Shown: positions 8,828 to 16,654 of the stretch, in pieces | How positions within the stretch are numbered: the stretch's first letter is position 1 | Layout: every line of letters starts with the position of its first letter | DNA from: Deltaproteobacteria bacterium | GTDB taxonomy: Bacteria > Myxococcota > Kuafuiibacteriia > Kuafuiibacteriales > Kuafuiibacteriaceae | Length of the DNA stretch: 64,000 nt | Direction: 5' to 3' | NCBI GenBank assembly: GCA_016713425.1 | Contig: JADJPE010000005.1 | Location: forward strand, 3,472,001 to 3,536,000 | Program-made: the position numbers and the translations under genes | Notes under the pieces: model-generated | Told to the model about the DNA's origin: nothing | Seen by the model: the letters and a program-made list of their open reading frames with translations, nothing else | The model's database searches: none

Positions 8828-10864
8828 TCAGTGTTGGCGGAGGCGGATCTTTCGCTCCCGCTTCAGGCCGCGTGCGATTGGACCAGGGATTCGGTTGTAG
8901 AGGGTTCCGAGCACGCGATCCTCGCCGATTTGTGCCGCGGCTTGCGCCAGCCAAAGGCCAGGCGTACTGGCCTCGGCGACGACGAGCACGACGCCGTCGA
9001 CGAGCGGCTGCAAGAGATTCGCGTCCGCGAATGGGCGGATCGAAGGCGCGTCGATCAGCGCGACATCCACGGTGTTGGCGAGCTCTGCGATCAACGTCTT
9101 GAATCGCGGCGAGGCCAAGACCTCGGCTGGATGCGGATGGGTTCCGCCCGAAGGGATGATCACGAGGTTCCGGTCCGCAATCTTGGTGGCAGCCTTGGCC
9201 AGCTCGGCGCGCCCTTGAAGGACCGGAAGAATCCCGTCGCCTGGCGGGATTCCGAGGAGCTCCGCGAAGCGTGGATAGCGGAAATTGGCCTCAATGACGG
9301 CCACGCGCCGGTGGGGGTCTTCGGCGAGCGCGAACGCGAGATTGAGAATGGCGGTGGTCTTGCCCGTCAGTGGCTCGCAGCTCGTCAGCATGTAGGCGCG
9401 ATATCCGAGCCGCCGCACGAAGTCGTCGATGCGCGTTCCGAGAAGGCGAATCCGCGTGGCGTAGGCGCCGTCGGGATCTTGGATCACGGCCAGGGCGGCG
9501 TCGTCGTCGCGCTTGGCGAGATCATGCGCCGACACGATATGGCCGGCGCGAACCGGGTCTTCATGATGGGCGTCCTGTCCCACGCCCCATGCCGCGCGTC
9601 GTCCGGCCGCGTCGTCCACGTGCACCGCCGCGGGATAGCTCGGCAGGCGGGACTCAGGGGGCGAACGGGTCGGGACGATCGCCATGGGGCGGGTGCGCGC
9701 AGCATCCACGGACCACGGTTCGCGCGGGTTCGGGGCGGTATCCTGCGCCCAGCCATTGCGCACGCCCTCTCGCGCCGTTGGACCCGCCGCCGGCGGAGAG
9801 TCCTCCACTCTTGGGGGGCGATCTAGAAGGCGATCTGGAGGGCGATCCGACGATGGTGGCGGGATCGCTTCGCCTCTCGTCATCCCACTCACTTGCGATC
9901 GTGGCCGGCCACGAGCTGCGGGATCTTCGGGAGGCGTCACGATGGATCCTTTGGCCTTCGGCGTCGCGTGGGGGGCCCAAACCCGTCGATGGATGACGGT
10001 CTCCGCGGTATCCGGAATATCGAGCTCGCCCAGCAGCGGAGCCTCTTGGCGCAGTGCAGGCGTGCGTTCGTCGAGAAGACGAACCTTGGCGGCCGCGATC
10101 AGCGATTCAGGGGGACGTTCCCCGCTGACGGTCTCCATTTGAGACAGGTGGACGAGGTCGACCTCGAGTCCAAGCGGCGCTTCCCGTGATGGATCCGTGC
10201 CGCGACCGAGGCCGACACCGTGATCCCCGAACCTAGGACTATGCCCTCCCGGGACGGTCGGCGTCGGTCGAATCGGGGTCACCGAGGGCGGGACCGCCGT
10301 CGGGATGGTCGGGCCTCCATCAGGCTGCGTTGGGTCGCCCGGAAGCGCCTTGACCCCTACGCGTGGGTCGCTGCCCGGGACCTCCCCCGACCACTCCAGC
10401 CCTCCCAGACTGGGGGTCACCGGTTGGCCGACTGGCTTGCGCGAGGGCGACGAGGTCGAGGCAGACGAGCTTGCGACCGTTTGGGGCGGGGGCGGGCGAT
10501 CTTTGCCGTGGGCGAAGGCGGAACTCGCGATTTCCTGCTCAACGACCTCGTTCTCAAGGAAGCCCGGATAAAGGAGGATCTCGCTGCCCGCGACCGTAAT
10601 CCTCGCGCCCCGCGTGCCCGTGTTCGGGTGGATCCACCGCTCCTCGGTCTCGATGGGCGTGTTCGGCGCCATCTGGTGCACCCGCCACCGATTGCCGTCG
10701 ACCAAGACCAGCAGGTGGCGTGGCGACATCGAAGGGTCGGCGACCACGAGATCATTCTCCTCCGCCGAACCGATCGAGATCCGCTTTCGGCGGGTTCTAA
10801 GGACGGTGCCGGCGCTCCCACCCCGCACGACCGCTAGAGAGAATTGCTGGCCGTTCATGCCCAC
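8828..10864 (-). CDS. FHA domain fused to a BY-kinase/MinD-like P-loop ATPase
   Basis: The protein has 678 aa in three parts. An N-terminal FHA phosphothreonine-binding domain spans about residues 10-110 (ISIGSAEENDLVV, PSMSPRHLLV, NTGTRGARI). A Pro/Ser/Arg-rich disordered linker runs to about residue 465. The C-terminal P-loop ATPase resembles CpsD/CapB/Wzc cytoplasmic tyrosine kinases, with Walker A CEPLTGKTT (496-504), Walker A' VAVIEANFR (522-530) and Walker B VALIDAP (about 601-607). The tyrosine-rich tail typical of BY-kinases is missing (the protein ends RKIRLRQH), and there is no Wzz membrane domain. It lies between a TolC-like channel and a divergent Wza-like gene, which suggests control of polysaccharide export. 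Ser/Thr phosphorylation may feed in through the FHA domain. Kinase activity is not proven by sequence. Confidence 0.8.
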   Translation of the reverse strand: MGMNGQQFSLAVVRGGSAGTVLRTRRKRISIGSAEENDLVVADPSMSPRHLLVLVDGNRWRVHQMAPNTPIETEERWIHPNTGTRGARITVAGSEILLYPGFLENEVVEQEIASSAFAHGKDRPPPPQTVASSSASTSSPSRKPVGQPVTPSLGGLEWSGEVPGSDPRVGVKALPGDPTQPDGGPTIPTAVPPSVTPIRPTPTVPGGHSPRFGDHGVGLGRGTDPSREAPLGLEVDLVHLSQMETVSGERPPESLIAAAKVRLLDERTPALRQEAPLLGELDIPDTAETVIHRRVWAPHATPKAKGSIVTPPEDPAARGRPRSQVSGMTRGEAIPPPSSDRPPDRLLDRPPRVEDSPPAAGPTAREGVRNGWAQDTAPNPREPWSVDAARTRPMAIVPTRSPPESRLPSYPAAVHVDDAAGRRAAWGVGQDAHHEDPVRAGHIVSAHDLAKRDDDAALAVIQDPDGAYATRIRLLGTRIDDFVRRLGYRAYMLTSCEPLTGKTTAILNLAFALAEDPHRRVAVIEANFRYPRFAELLGIPPGDGILPVLQGRAELAKAATKIADRNLVIIPSGGTHPHPAEVLASPRFKTLIAELANTVDVALIDAPSIRPFADANLLQPLVDGVVLVVAEASTPGLWLAQAAAQIGEDRVLGTLYNRIPGPIARGLKRERKIRLRQH

Positions 10865-11136
10865 CCGTACGTCAAGCGCCTGACTCCCTCACCGGACGCA
10901 TCCTCATCGAATAACCGGGGCCGCCCCAGGCCAGCCCCAGCCCCGCCCGCTGGTTTGGCGGTCGGACGTTTGCATAGAGCCCAACGCTGTCCCGGGCCGA
11001 ACGCCCGCTCGTGTTTGCTCGCCGCGCCGGCGCGATAAGTCAACGCGCGTTCATTCTTCCTGCGAGAGCTTAACCGCTACCGGGATTGCCAGCAAGAATT
11101 GGACATGGTCTCGGCTTCTAGGGTAGCAGGAGGAGC
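10865..11136. promoter_or_regulatory. Divergent intergenic region between the FHA/kinase-like and Wza-like genes
   Basis: These 272 bp must hold the promoters for both directions. No convincing -35/-10 pair could be picked with confidence. An AGGAGG-type ribosome-binding site lies immediately before the GTG start at 11137, with unusually short spacing. Two GC-rich stretches around 10915-10955 could form hairpins. Confidence 0.4.
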
Positions 11137-11751
11137 GTGACCTTCAGATTGCCCCTCCGACCCTGGATCCTCACCCTGTTCGTGGCCCCTTCGGCGGTCG
11201 CTTGCAGTCACGTCTGCCTCGAGGTTCCTCAGTCTGAACGAGGGGAATTCCTGGCCGCCCGGCCCGAGGAGGGCGGCTACGTCATCGGCGTGGGCGATGA
11301 GTTTCAGGTCGAAGTTTGGGAGAACGCGCAGCTCACCCGGACCGTGAGGGTCCGTCCCGACGGCAAGGTTACTTTTCCCCTGGTCAGTGAGATCGATGCG
11401 GCCGGACTCACGGTTCCCGCGCTCCAGGAGCGTATGACCAAGGCGCTGAAAAGCTTCCTGAAAGATCCGGTTGTCAGCATCACGGTCACCGGTTTCAGCA
11501 CCAAGCAGATCTTCATTCAGGGGGCCGTCGGGAATCCGGCGGCGTACAACTATACCGGCGACATGTATCTGCTTCAGGCGCTCACGCTCGCCGGTGGACC
11601 CACGCCCTTCGCCGACGGCTGCGCTGTCGTCGTTCGACGCAAGGGCGAGGCCTTTCTTCGCTACAGCCTGGCGCTCGAACCGCTGCTGTCGAGTCAGAAT
11701 CTATCCGAGAACATCCGCCTCCAACCGGGCGATGTCGTGACCGTCCGCTAA
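11137..11751 (+). CDS. Wza-like polysaccharide export lipoprotein (Poly_export plus SLBB)
   Basis: This 204-aa protein has a signal peptide ending in a lipobox-like AVAC at about residue 23. The Poly_export domain follows (YVIGVGDEFQVEVWENAQLTRTVRVRPDGKVTFPLVSEIDAAGLT), then an SLBB-type beta-grasp (IFIQGAVGNPAAYNYTGDMYLLQALTLAGGPTPFADG), and it ends at GDVVTVR. This is the outer-membrane auxiliary protein that lets capsule or exopolysaccharide cross the outer membrane. It is short compared with Wza and lacks its C-terminal amphipathic helix, like many gliding-bacteria EpsY-type proteins. The GTG start is supported by the GGAGGA just upstream. It is divergent from the FHA/kinase-like gene, and lnt follows 21 bp later. 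Confidence 0.88.
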   Translation: MTFRLPLRPWILTLFVAPSAVACSHVCLEVPQSERGEFLAARPEEGGYVIGVGDEFQVEVWENAQLTRTVRVRPDGKVTFPLVSEIDAAGLTVPALQERMTKALKSFLKDPVVSITVTGFSTKQIFIQGAVGNPAAYNYTGDMYLLQALTLAGGPTPFADGCAVVVRRKGEAFLRYSLALEPLLSSQNLSENIRLQPGDVVTVR

Positions 11752-11772
11752 GCCGCTGCGGGTCGTCTGCGC

Positions 11773-13362
11773 ATGTCTTTCGGACGCCAACGCTCGGGCT
11801 CGGTTGCGGTGCCGGCGGCGGCTGCATTCCTATCGGGCTGTCTCTGCTTTCTCGGGTTCGTCGGCTTCGGTCTGTATCCGCTCGCGTTTGTTGCTTGGGT
11901 TCCGGTCTTGTGGGCGACGCGTGGTCATTCTTCTTGGCGCGTTTTTGGGTTCGGCGTGATCTTTGGTTGGGTCACCAACGTTGGAGGTTTCTATTGGGTT
12001 GGCCACCTGCTCGAAGCGTTCGCCGGGGCGGGTTGGTGGATGGCTCGTCTGGGGCTCCTGGGGCTGTGTCTATATCAGGGCGTCATCTTTGCGCTCGCAC
12101 TCGTCCTCGTCCGCCGTGCTCAGCAGGACTTCGGATTGTCGCCCGTCTGGACGCTCCCCGTCGCCTTCCCTGCGATGGAGTTCGCGTATCCCCAGATCTT
12201 CCCGAACAACTACGGCGTGACGCTCTATGTGCTTCCGGTGCTCACCCAGATCGTCGAGGTCTTCGGTGTTCTCGCCTTGTCGGCGCTGATTGGCCTCGCG
12301 AACGGCGCGATCTACGAGCTTGTCGAGGCTCGGGTCGAGCGCCGTGCGCTCGTTCGGTCTCGGCTCTGGGCGCCATGCGCGATCTTCTTGGTCGTCGCCG
12401 TTTACGGGCTCGTGCGAATTCCGATGGTCGAGCGCGATCTCCAGGCGAGTACCCGGCATCTTCGCGTCGCGTTGGTGCAGACCAATATTGGTGGGCGTGA
12501 AAGGGATCATCACGACGGTCGGCAGAGGAGCGCGCACCTGTCGATGTCGCTCGATGCGCTCGAGCGTGATCCTTCGATTGACCTCTTCATCTGGCCCGAA
12601 TCTGCCTACGACGGCTACATCGATCGGCGTACGCGAGACTTGCCGAAACATGTGACGGACGGGCTTGGTGTACCGGTCATTTTTGGTGGCGTGACCTACC
12701 ATCGCCCCGGCGATGGTGCGCCCGAGATCTTCAACACCGCGGTGCTCACTTCATCGACGGGTGCGGTGAAGTCGATGTTCGACAAGACGGTTCTCCTCGC
12801 TTTCGGCGAGACATTGCCGCTTGTCGATCGGTTTCCGTCGCTCTTGGGCGTGATTCGCAAGTGGTTCCCAAGGACCTCGGTCTTCACGCGCGGCACGACC
12901 TACGAGAACTTCGATGTCGACGGCGTCAAGCTGATGCCGATGATCTGCTACGAGGACATCATCCCCTCGTTCGTTCGGACGTTTTGGGTAAACGGGGGCG
13001 CGCCGGACGCGCTCGTGAACATCACGAATGATTCCTGGTACGGCGACTCGCACGAACCGCTCATCCACCTTGTCCTCGCCTCTTTTCGCGCGCTCGAGAC
13101 TCGACGCCCGCTCATTCGGTCAACGAATACGGGCATCAGCGCCATCGTTGATCCCGTCGGTCGTATCACGACACGAACGAAGCAATGGGAGAAGGACACG
13201 CTCGTCGAGTCGGTACCGATGCCGATGCCGCAACACGCTGGGACGACGCCTTATGTCGTCCTTGGTGATGTTTATGGGTGGGCGTCGCTCATCACGATCG
13301 GCGTGGGCTGGAGTATTGGGTGGCGTCGGCGGCGCTTGATGGCTCGTGGAGGTCGAAGGTGA
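11773..13362 (+). CDS. lnt: Apolipoprotein N-acyltransferase
   Basis: Lnt is an inner-membrane enzyme that adds the third acyl chain to the N-terminal Cys of lipoproteins. This 529-aa protein has several N-terminal membrane helices (within about residues 12-215) and a nitrilase-fold domain from about residue 230. The catalytic triad is visible as E276 (FIWPESAYDG), K338 (SMFDKTVLLAFGE) and C392 (LMPMICYED). A last hydrophobic helix and a basic end (GWRRRRL) close the protein. It follows the Wza-like lipoprotein gene closely and overlaps the next gene by a GTGA junction, so these three may be co-transcribed. Several proteins in this window carry lipoboxes and would be substrates. Confidence 0.93.
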   Translation: MSFGRQRSGSVAVPAAAAFLSGCLCFLGFVGFGLYPLAFVAWVPVLWATRGHSSWRVFGFGVIFGWVTNVGGFYWVGHLLEAFAGAGWWMARLGLLGLCLYQGVIFALALVLVRRAQQDFGLSPVWTLPVAFPAMEFAYPQIFPNNYGVTLYVLPVLTQIVEVFGVLALSALIGLANGAIYELVEARVERRALVRSRLWAPCAIFLVVAVYGLVRIPMVERDLQASTRHLRVALVQTNIGGRERDHHDGRQRSAHLSMSLDALERDPSIDLFIWPESAYDGYIDRRTRDLPKHVTDGLGVPVIFGGVTYHRPGDGAPEIFNTAVLTSSTGAVKSMFDKTVLLAFGETLPLVDRFPSLLGVIRKWFPRTSVFTRGTTYENFDVDGVKLMPMICYEDIIPSFVRTFWVNGGAPDALVNITNDSWYGDSHEPLIHLVLASFRALETRRPLIRSTNTGISAIVDPVGRITTRTKQWEKDTLVESVPMPMPQHAGTTPYVVLGDVYGWASLITIGVGWSIGWRRRRLMARGGRR

Positions 13363-14756
13363 CCCGAGGACCGAGCGGCCCGCACCGACACCGGCGCCGC
13401 TCGCCCAAGTCTGGGGCCTTTGCGGCGACCTCGGCCCTGGCCATGATCTTCGGTGTGAATTGCGCTGCGGACGTCGTGTTGCCCTATGATCTGACCGGAT
13501 TTTCCCGGCGATCCGCGCCGGCACACCCCTGGTCAATCGCCATTCTGCCCCTTCTCGATGGCCGAGCGCCGGAAGATCGAGCGCCGGCTCGCACCTTCCT
13601 CTATCAGGGGCTCGAGTTCGAGGGGACAGTGCTCGAGGACCTGGGATCCTCGCCCCTCGATCGCCTGACCGAAGTCTTGGCGCGGCATCTCCAGCATGAG
13701 GGTCTGTTCTCGAGGATCGAGCTGGTGCGCGACGTGGAGCAGGCATCGAACGCCGATCTGGTGCTCGATGGCCGCGTTGCGCGCTTTCGCGGATATGTGC
13801 AGTCTGAAGCAGACGCTTCGAGGGATTCGAGGGTCGACGCATTGGCGGGCGGTCCATCGGCTGCGGACCCATCAGCTGCGGACCCGTCAGCTGCGGACCC
13901 ACCAGCTGCGGACCCACCAGCTGCGGACCCACCGGCTGCGGACGCGTCGGCGGCCGCATCGGCTGAGCCATCGCCCAACGCGGAGCGCCCTTCCCCGCGA
14001 AGGCGGGTCCTGGCCGAAGTCGTGCTCTCTGATCTTCGCATCCGCCGGATGGATGGGCGCCGGCCTACCACGGTGCTGATGGAATGCGATGCCGGCTGGT
14101 CGATTGATGAGCGTCGCGCGGTCGAAGACCAGCGCAGGGCCGCGTGGATGGTTTCGGCTGAGGCGCTGCGTGTGGCTTTGGATCGGTATGGCCGAGTGCT
14201 CGAGGGCGCCGACCTTTCGGGACGCCTTCGAGTCCGAGACCGCGTCCATCTCGCGGGCCGAGCGCTGGCGGGCCCAGAGGCCGGAGCTCTCGCCGGTACG
14301 ATGAACGACACGATGAACGACACGATGAAAGACATGATGAAGGCGCTTGCGCGCCGGGTGCCGCCAGGCTGGGCGTTCTCGGTGGCCGCTGAGCCGGGCA
14401 GACCGCACGGCTGGTCGGTCGACCTTGGCTGTATCGAAGGGCGGTTCGTCGCGCAGCAGACGCTTCGTTTTCACCGACTGCTTGGGCCTTTCGTTCCGTC
14501 TGTTCGTGTGTGGGCTTGCCCGGCGGAGATCGAGGCCCATTACGACGAACACGCGGAGTTCGCTGCCCAGTACCTGGGTACGGCGCCTAGGGGAGGGCAC
14601 TTCTTTGCGTATTCCGTCGGTCCCAAGAACTGGCCGGGCGCCGTTCGTGAAGTCGCGGAGCACTTCCGGGCGAAGATGCCGGGGCGCGGAGGACGCGTGC
14701 TCGACATCGTGCCCGCCCGTGCGGCGCCGTTGATCCGAAGTGCGCCCGCGCCCTAG
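13359..14756 (+). CDS. Exported protein of unknown function with AADP and TMND repeats
   Basis: No family is recognised. GTG at 13359 is the preferred start because it forms a GTGA overlap with the lnt stop and has a GGAGG-like site upstream, giving about 465 aa. A basic N-terminus precedes a hydrophobic segment (AATSALAMIFGVNCAADVV), suggesting export and possibly lipidation at the Cys, although the lipobox is imperfect. A domain at about residues 50-150 (WSIAILPLLDG and NADLVLDGRVARFRGYV) resembles lipoproteins that report a parameter of the form 'value or default'. The middle holds six 15-bp units encoding (S/P)AADP and a 12-bp array encoding TMND repeats. The C-terminal part (about 330-465) is globular with three Trp residues. 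Its context next to lnt suggests an envelope role only. Confidence 0.7.
   Translation: MTRGPSGPHRHRRRSPKSGAFAATSALAMIFGVNCAADVVLPYDLTGFSRRSAPAHPWSIAILPLLDGRAPEDRAPARTFLYQGLEFEGTVLEDLGSSPLDRLTEVLARHLQHEGLFSRIELVRDVEQASNADLVLDGRVARFRGYVQSEADASRDSRVDALAGGPSAADPSAADPSAADPPAADPPAADPPAADASAAASAEPSPNAERPSPRRRVLAEVVLSDLRIRRMDGRRPTTVLMECDAGWSIDERRAVEDQRRAAWMVSAEALRVALDRYGRVLEGADLSGRLRVRDRVHLAGRALAGPEAGALAGTMNDTMNDTMKDMMKALARRVPPGWAFSVAAEPGRPHGWSVDLGCIEGRFVAQQTLRFHRLLGPFVPSVRVWACPAEIEAHYDEHAEFAAQYLGTAPRGGHFFAYSVGPKNWPGAVREVAEHFRAKMPGRGGRVLDIVPARAAPLIRSAPAP
13849..13950. repeat. 15-bp in-frame tandem array encoding AADP repeats
   Basis: Six units of about 15 bp (GCTGCGGACCCATCA type) differ at one or two positions. 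They encode an Ala/Asp/Pro linker in the gene that overlaps lnt. The array is distinct from the SAQPE array but has the same unit length. Confidence 0.88.
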
Positions 14757-14802
14757 GACGCGATAGAGCGTGTCCTGATCGGGCCCTTAGGTGGATCGCG
14801 CG

Positions 14803-15336
14803 TCAGTTGGGTTCGAATTCGGCCGATCCGGCCGTGACCTCAACGCTGTCGTCTTCGGCCATCGGTTCCTCTTCGGCAAAATTCGAGCTGTGATGGAGAA
14901 CCAGCACCCATCGGTTCTCCTGCAGCTCGAAAATGTTCGTCGTCACGACTGACGCATTGAAGCTCTCACCCTCGTCCGTAGACGCGGAGACGTGGGCGAT
15001 GAGATTCGCCCACGCTGACCGCCCCGAAACCTCAACATGGACATCTTCGAGCTCGAACTCCACCTCTTCGAGGGTTCGGAAGATCTCGACCCAGCTCTGG
15101 CGGATGTCATTCCATCCGATGACGAGTTCCCACCCGGGATGAACACAGCGGGCATGGGGCGAGCGGGACCAAAGGCGCGCCATCTTCTCGATGTCGCGGG
15201 AACCGAATGCGTCATAGAACGAAAGGTTTGCTTCCTCTACTCGCGTCAGCTCCTTCGAGATCCAAGTCCCAGTGTCCTCGTCGTCCTCCATGGGCGCGCG
15301 AACGAAAGCGAGGCCGAATTCGGATGGCTTCGTCAT
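14803..15336 (-). CDS. SnoaL/NTF2-like domain protein (DUF4440-type)
   Basis: This protein of about 177 aa starts at ATG 15336; a longer reading to 15405 adds an unlikely Cys-rich leader. The middle matches the NTF2-like cone fold of SnoaL_3/DUF4440 proteins: a helix with NLSFYDAFGSRDIEKMARLWSRSP, then CVHPGWELVIGWNDIRQSWVEIF, then beta strands ending NRWVLVLHHSSNF. These small cytoplasmic proteins bind ligands or act in stress and ketosteroid-isomerase-like reactions; the substrate cannot be inferred. It is convergent with the preceding repeat protein, with 46 bp between. Confidence 0.8.
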   Translation of the reverse strand: MTKPSEFGLAFVRAPMEDDEDTGTWISKELTRVEEANLSFYDAFGSRDIEKMARLWSRSPHARCVHPGWELVIGWNDIRQSWVEIFRTLEEVEFELEDVHVEVSGRSAWANLIAHVSASTDEGESFNASVVTTNIFELQENRWVLVLHHSSNFAEEEPMAEDDSVEVTAGSAEFEPN

Positions 15337-15793
15337 GTTCGTCCAACATACCACACAAACCGATCGCAGCACGCATCTCACACCCGCGCCGGATCGCGCC
15401 GACACCGACCGACAAGACTGGTACTAAGGTTGGCACGAAGACAGGGCGTCTCGGGACTTGGCGCGCGCCCAAAGCGCCCCTGCTTCCCGGGGCATCAACC
15501 CTCGATGAGTCGTGATCTGCCTCCGGATTCGGCGCGGGAATCGTTGAGCGTGATGCGGCGTGTCAGATCGTTGGCTGTCCGTATTACGGTCCGGTCGGTC
15601 TCCGCTCGGGGTGCTTGGCTCCGGTTGGCCGGTGCGCCCCTCCGGCACCCCCAGCTTCGAACGGGCCGGTTGGCGTCGTTGGGTGCTCACAAGAAGCGCC
15701 CGTCTCGAGCCCGAGTGTCGAGCCCGAGTGTCGACCCCGAGTGTCGACCCCGAGCCTGAGACGTCACGCGTCTTGACGGCGCCCGCTTTGGCG
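15337..15793. other. 457-bp divergent intergenic region with a 13-bp minisatellite
   Basis: No gene is evident between the NTF2-like and amidotransferase genes. The region holds a 4 x 13-bp array (15705-15756) directly before the amidotransferase start and GC-rich inverted segments around 15620-15675 (CCGGTTGGCCGG and neighbours). Open frames across it have the composition of chance translation. Confidence 0.55.
15705..15756. repeat. Four 13-bp tandem units upstream of the amidotransferase gene
   Basis: The unit TCGAGCCCGAGTG is repeated four times, with the last two units carrying a G-to-C change. It lies in the likely promoter or leader of the gene starting at 15794, so copy number could affect spacing. 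Confidence 0.85.
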
Positions 15794-16591
15794 ATGAGGA
15801 ATGGCTTGGTGCAGGTCCTGCGAATCGGTCTTCTCAAGACCGGCGACACCGCCGACAACGTCAAGAACGAATTTGGTGACTTCGATGCCATGTTCCAGCG
15901 TGAGCTCTTTTTGAATGCCGGCGGCCCTGACGTTCAAATCGCTGTGGCTGAGTCGCATCGAGGCGAGCTTCTGCCGAAAGGCTCGGTCGATGCCGTGGTC
16001 GTGACCGGCTCCCCGCACTCCGTGACACGACCCGAACCATGGACGCACGCGCTCGCGGCCTGGCTGCGGGATGTCCACGAGCTCGGGACACCGATTCTCG
16101 GCGTTTGCTACGGGCACCAAATCCTTGCCGATGCTTTCGGGGGGCGGGTCGAAGAGAACCCGCGCGGTTATGAGGTCGGAACCGTGGACGTCCGACTGAC
16201 CGAGGAGGGGCGACGAGATCCGCTTCTCGGCACGCTTGGCGAGAGAGAGCGTTTGATCTTTCACGCCGTCCACAGCGATGCGGTCACCCTCCTTCCGCGA
16301 GGCGGCGTGCTCTTGGCTGACAATGCGGGTTCTGAGGTTCAAGCGTTTCGGGTCGGTGACCATACTTGGGGGGTTCAGTTTCATCCGGAGTTCACGGACG
16401 GCATCATGCGCGCGTACGTCGAGGCGCGCCTTTCGCGCATCGAGGCCGATGCCGTTCGTCGTGGCCTCGATTTCAACCAGCGCCTTGAGCACGTTCGATC
16501 CAGCATTCATCCGGCGCCGCTCGGTCGTCGTCTTTTGCATCGTTTCTTGGAACTCGCCTTGCAAACGCGCCTCCGGCGCATTCCGGGTTGA
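15794..16591 (+). CDS. Class I glutamine amidotransferase (GuaA-type GATase domain protein)
   Basis: This stand-alone class I glutamine amidotransferase has about 265 aa. The nucleophile elbow GVCYGHQ holds C105 and the His-Glu pair is H197/E199 in VQFHPEF. The domain starts VLRIGLLKTGDTADNV, and the gene ends with a basic helix unrelated to the synthase domain of GuaA. Family members include YfeJ-like and gamma-glutamyl-hydrolase-like proteins that transfer or hydrolyse amide nitrogen; the acceptor is unknown. ATG at 15794 is preferred. The longer frame to 15560 translates the 13-bp minisatellite and is not credible. A GTG 15 bp downstream is an alternative. Confidence 0.87.
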   Translation: MRNGLVQVLRIGLLKTGDTADNVKNEFGDFDAMFQRELFLNAGGPDVQIAVAESHRGELLPKGSVDAVVVTGSPHSVTRPEPWTHALAAWLRDVHELGTPILGVCYGHQILADAFGGRVEENPRGYEVGTVDVRLTEEGRRDPLLGTLGERERLIFHAVHSDAVTLLPRGGVLLADNAGSEVQAFRVGDHTWGVQFHPEFTDGIMRAYVEARLSRIEADAVRRGLDFNQRLEHVRSSIHPAPLGRRLLHRFLELALQTRLRRIPG

Positions 16592-16654
16592 CGCCGATCG
16601 AGGACTCTGGTCTGACTCACTCGCAGGGAGACCGCTCATCACGCGGAGGTTAGA

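Noticed and set aside
14811..14822. tRNA T-loop-like GGTTCGAATTC
   Set aside because: It lies in the end of the NTF2-like gene; no cloverleaf arms or CCA end around it.
15560..15793. N-terminal extension of the amidotransferase
   Set aside because: Translates a 13-bp minisatellite with no family match; ATG 15794 fits the family start.
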